NCBI GenBank assembly: GCA_031266695.1 | Contig: JAISAK010000244.1 | Span: 1 to 8,321, forward strand | Direction: 5' to 3' | DNA length: 8,321 nt | Origin: Treponema sp. | GTDB taxonomy: Bacteria > Spirochaetota > Spirochaetia > Treponematales > Breznakiellaceae | Shown: positions 5,871 through 8,321 of the stretch, one piece after another | How the letters are laid out: every line of letters starts with the position of its first letter | How positions within the stretch are numbered: the stretch's first letter is position 1 | Notes under the pieces: model-generated | Told to the model about the DNA's origin: nothing | What the model saw: the letters and a program-made list of their open reading frames with translations, nothing else | The model's database searches: none | Translations under genes and position numbers: made by a program

Positions 5871-8105
5871 CTATCGCGAGGCAAGATAAGCCGCGATATC
5901 CGCGGTAAGCTTTTCCATCTGCGAAATGAAGCCGTTGTTTTTCTCCAGTATCACTTCGATGTCTCCGTTTCTCGCCGCCCTTTCCAGCTCCTCGGCCCGG
6001 CGGCCCGCGTCGTCGGCGCAGATTCCGTAGCAGGTTCCCTTGATGCCGTGGACGGTGATGGTATAGTCGCCCAGGGCTTCGGGTTTGAAGTCTCTGATTT
6101 TATCGAGCAGGACGGGTATGCCGGAAGAAAAGGAGCCGAGGATGCGGATATACGCGGCCTCGCGGTTTCCCAGGCGCTTAAGGCCTCCGGCAAAATCAAG
6201 GCCGGGTATGAGAGGGCCCGAAGCCGGAACCGGGGCCTTCGCGGCGGCGTCTTCGGCGGAAGCGGGGACGCTTTCACCGGCATCTTCTTCCCGCATCTTT
6301 TTAATAAGGGCGGCCCATTCGGGAGCCTCTTCCTTTTCCCTGTTCCGCACCCATTTGTTCAGAAGGGTATTGAGTTTTGCCATGTCTATGGGTTTGGTCA
6401 GATAATCCTGAAAACCGTTTTCGAAAAACATCTTGTCGTTGCCGATAAGGGCGTTGGCCGTAAGCGCTATAATCGGAACTGTCCGGGCATAGTCGCTGCC
6501 GATTTCATTGCGTATAATCCGTACCGCTTCAATTCCGTCCATAAGGGGCATCATGTGATCCATGAATACCACGTCGTACTTGACTTTTTCTTCCGTGATA
6601 AGCCGTATCGCTTCCCTTCCGGATTCGGCGCAGTCTATGGCAATGCCGTAGGGCAGCATCATGCCCTTCGCGACATCAAGATTGATAGCCACATCGTCAA
6701 CAATAAGAATTTTACCGTAGGGCATGGGGTTGATAAAGGATTTCCACCGTTCAAGTTTTCCCGCGGCAAAGCGGAATTTCGCGAGATCCCCGGAAAGCTC
6801 CGGGCCGATTGGCGCGGCATCGACAAGGGGCTGGACAAAACGCACGGTAAAGGCGCTGCCCTTGCCGTATTCGCTTTGGACGGAAATGCTTCCGCCCATT
6901 AAGTGGACAAGGTTTTTGCAGATGGAAAGCCCCAGGCCGGTTCCTTCAATATGCCGGTTGGTTTTGGTATCCACCTGGTTGTAGATGGTAAAAAGCTTTT
7001 CGATATCTTCTTCGTGTATGCCGATGCCCGTATCTTCAACCGTACAGACGAACCATATCTTTCCCTCTTCGAAAGCTTCGCTTCGGATCTTCAGCCGGAC
7101 CTTTCCTTCTTTGGTATACTTGAAGGCATTGCTCAAAAGGTTGTTGAGGATCTGCCGTATGCGCAGTTCGTCGCCGAAAAGCTTAAAGGGGAAATTTTCA
7201 TCAATGTCAACAATAAAATCAATGGGCTTGCTTTTTATGCGGACAACGTTGAGGTTGATCGTGTCGTTGATAAGACTGGGCGTTTGGTATTCAACGGGAA
7301 TAAGTTCAAAACTGCCGGATTCGATTTTGGAGATGTCCAGAAGATCATTGATAATGCTGAGGAGAGTCCTTCCGGAGGTGTATATCTTTTCAAGAGTAAC
7401 TGCGGTATCCTCCGGAAGCTTTTTTTGCAGTTCAAGTTCCCCGAGGCCGATTATAGCGTTGAGGGGAGTGCGCAGTTCGTGGGAAATATTCGCCAGAAAA
7501 TTCGCCTTGGCCCTTGTGGCGGCCTCGGCTTTGTTCTTTTCATTTTCATAAATACGATTTTGGTATTTCAGTATCACGCCGGTAAAAAGGCCGGAAACCA
7601 GAATGGTCTGGATAATGTCAAAGTAGCGCGGAAAATCACTCGTGAAGCGGGTAACCTTTTCCGGAAAAAATTTGCCGGCAAGGTAACAGCCCAGTATGAC
7701 AAAAATCTGCACAAACACCATGATTACACATTCTTTCCCGTGAAAAAGGAAGAAAATTATCACAAGGCAAAGTACAAAGTAGCCGGCCATGCCGCTGTCT
7801 ATTCCGCCGTTGGTAAAGAAGACTATGGGGAAGAGGATGTCGCAGACCGTGATGGACGCAAACCATATACCCGCTTTGAAAAAGCGGAATTTGTTGCAGA
7901 TCCGGAAGGCGGCGAACGTAATCAGGAGCATTCCGACAACCGCAAGAACCGCTATCAGTGAAACCTGTTCGATTATCCGGCCAATGATCACGATGATTTC
8001 CGCGAAAATGCCGAAGACAAGCATCAGGTTGAAAATTCTTCCTTCCCGGGGAAGGCCGTCCCGAAAAAAATACCGGGAAACGAAATCTTTGATCCTACTG
8101 CGCAT
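5871..8105 (-). CDS. Unorthodox hybrid histidine kinase (HisKA-HATPase-REC-HPt)
   Basis: This is a 744-residue membrane sensor kinase with a complete internal phosphorelay. About six hydrophobic segments occupy residues 25-180 (near 25-48, 49-68, 78-98, 104-122, 125-145 and 162-180), with no large periplasmic domain and no recognisable PAS or HAMP. The HisKA domain has SHELRTP with His209. The ATPase domain has the N box around Asn326, DTGIGI at 358-363 and GTGLGL at 388-393. The receiver has paired Asp470/471, phospho-acceptor Asp516 (FMDHMMP), Thr549 and Lys571. After an alanine- and proline-rich linker (about 605-632) comes an HPt domain with HGIKG and His686. All phosphotransfer residues are present, so His209 to Asp516 to His686 and on to an external regulator is expected. 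No such regulator is in the window. AAGGA lies 8 nt upstream of the ATG. The signal sensed is unknown, probably through the membrane segments. Confidence 0.96.
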   Translation of the reverse strand: MRSRIKDFVSRYFFRDGLPREGRIFNLMLVFGIFAEIIVIIGRIIEQVSLIAVLAVVGMLLITFAAFRICNKFRFFKAGIWFASITVCDILFPIVFFTNGGIDSGMAGYFVLCLVIIFFLFHGKECVIMVFVQIFVILGCYLAGKFFPEKVTRFTSDFPRYFDIIQTILVSGLFTGVILKYQNRIYENEKNKAEAATRAKANFLANISHELRTPLNAIIGLGELELQKKLPEDTAVTLEKIYTSGRTLLSIINDLLDISKIESGSFELIPVEYQTPSLINDTINLNVVRIKSKPIDFIVDIDENFPFKLFGDELRIRQILNNLLSNAFKYTKEGKVRLKIRSEAFEEGKIWFVCTVEDTGIGIHEEDIEKLFTIYNQVDTKTNRHIEGTGLGLSICKNLVHLMGGSISVQSEYGKGSAFTVRFVQPLVDAAPIGPELSGDLAKFRFAAGKLERWKSFINPMPYGKILIVDDVAINLDVAKGMMLPYGIAIDCAESGREAIRLITEEKVKYDVVFMDHMMPLMDGIEAVRIIRNEIGSDYARTVPIIALTANALIGNDKMFFENGFQDYLTKPIDMAKLNTLLNKWVRNREKEEAPEWAALIKKMREEDAGESVPASAEDAAAKAPVPASGPLIPGLDFAGGLKRLGNREAAYIRILGSFSSGIPVLLDKIRDFKPEALGDYTITVHGIKGTCYGICADDAGRRAEELERAARNGDIEVILEKNNGFISQMEKLTADIAAYLASR

Positions 8106-8113
8106 TTAAATAT

Positions 8114-8118
8114 TCCTT
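8114..8118 (-). promoter_or_regulatory. Ribosome binding site of the hybrid kinase
   Basis: AAGGA within an A-rich run, 8 nt before the ATG at 8105 on the - strand. No convincing promoter was found between it and the upstream gene, so the kinase may be partly read through from upstream. Confidence 0.6.
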
Positions 8119-8145
8119 TTTTTCACTTTCCGCCCGGAAGCGCCG

Positions 8146-8196
8146 AAAAACCAATAGAGTGATTGGAAGGCGGGGGCCGTACCCCGTCGAACCTTC
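8146..8196 (-). terminator. Candidate intrinsic terminator (tandem hairpins plus T5)
   Basis: On the - strand, after the stop of the upstream partial gene, one imperfect hairpin pairs GAAGG/CCTTC (8192-8196 with 8166-8170) around an inner CGGGG/CCCCG stem (8182-8186 with 8171-8175), with a 5-nt bulge. A second hairpin pairs CCAAT with ATTGG (8166-8162 with 8155-8151, loop of 6) and is followed directly by five T residues (8150-8146). The second stem is short and the two share one base, so strength is uncertain. Position about 10-60 nt after a stop codon supports termination or attenuation before the kinase. Confidence 0.45.
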
Positions 8197-8204
8197 GTTT
8201 CAAA

Positions 8205-8321
8205 CTATAAATAACGTTTTGGTTCTTCGTTGTTTACGAGGGCATATAATTCAATGTAGGCCTTCGCGGTACTGGCCGCTATCTTGCCAAGCAGCACTTC
8301 CTCAATCTGGAAAAGCCCCAG
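8205..8321 (-). CDS. C-terminal end of an unrecognised protein (partial)
   Basis: An open frame enters from the right edge and ends at a TAG (8207-8205) after 38 codons. The visible residues begin LGLFQIEEVLLGKIAAS and end NNEEPKRYL. The middle (about residues 5-29) looks like one or two amphipathic helices with a short charged tail. No family is recognisable from so little. Support for coding is the uninterrupted frame up to the window edge, plausible codon use, and a terminator-like structure right after the stop. It runs in the same direction as the hybrid kinase, 99 nt upstream of it. Confidence 0.65.
   Translation of the reverse strand: MGLFQIEEVLLGKIAASTAKAYIELYALVNNEEPKRYL

Noticed and set aside
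6903..7961. A 352-codon open frame on the + strand opposite the kinase gene
   Set aside because: It is in exact codon register with the kinase on the other strand. In that register a stop appears only where the sense gene uses TTA, CTA or TCA, which these genes rarely use. It has no ribosome site or recognisable protein sequence, while the kinase domains are unmistakable.
8124..8141. TTCC/GGAA inverted repeat upstream of the kinase start as an operator or terminator
   Set aside because: The stem is only about 4 bp with a 4-base loop and no T tract in the direction of transcription.

Overview
The window is compact bacterial chromosomal DNA with five complete genes and two genes cut by the edges. 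There is no tRNA, rRNA, CRISPR array, insertion sequence or phage gene. G+C looks somewhat above 50% by eye. A long ankyrin-repeat lipoprotein with a relaxed lipobox, together with a large unorthodox sensor kinase, suggests a spirochaete, perhaps a Treponema-like gut species. That assignment is an inference from style and is not proved by any marker.

Layout from left to right: (1) the 3' end of a + strand ABC exporter ATPase gene (1-230); (2) a - strand cluster read from right to left, made of an SGNH/GDSL esterase (4500-3847), a TauE/SafE (YfcA-like) membrane transporter (3846-3070) and a 932-residue ankyrin-repeat lipoprotein (3025-227); (3) tyrS, tyrosyl-tRNA synthetase, on the + strand (4620-5867); (4) a 744-residue hybrid histidine kinase with receiver and HPt domains on the - strand (8105-5871); (5) the last 38 codons of an unrecognised - strand gene (8321-8205).

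The esterase, transporter and ankyrin genes look like one transcription unit. A near-consensus sigma-70-type promoter (TTGAAA, 17-nt spacer, TATAAT) lies 56 nt upstream of the esterase start. The esterase stop directly abuts the transporter start, only 44 nt separate the transporter and ankyrin genes, and no terminator is visible between any of them. A weaker candidate promoter for tyrS is back-to-back with it, so the 119-nt gap at 4501-4619 is a divergent regulatory region. Both convergent junctions are extremely tight: the ABC and ankyrin genes share a palindromic CTAG as their two stop codons, and tyrS and the kinase stop 3 nt apart.

Most of this is ordinary chromosome. The most distinctive item is the ankyrin lipoprotein. 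Its roughly 26 repeats are not uniform: shorter units recur and end partly in a 97-98 residue register, which points to growth by duplication of three-repeat blocks. I found no convincing new multi-gene system.
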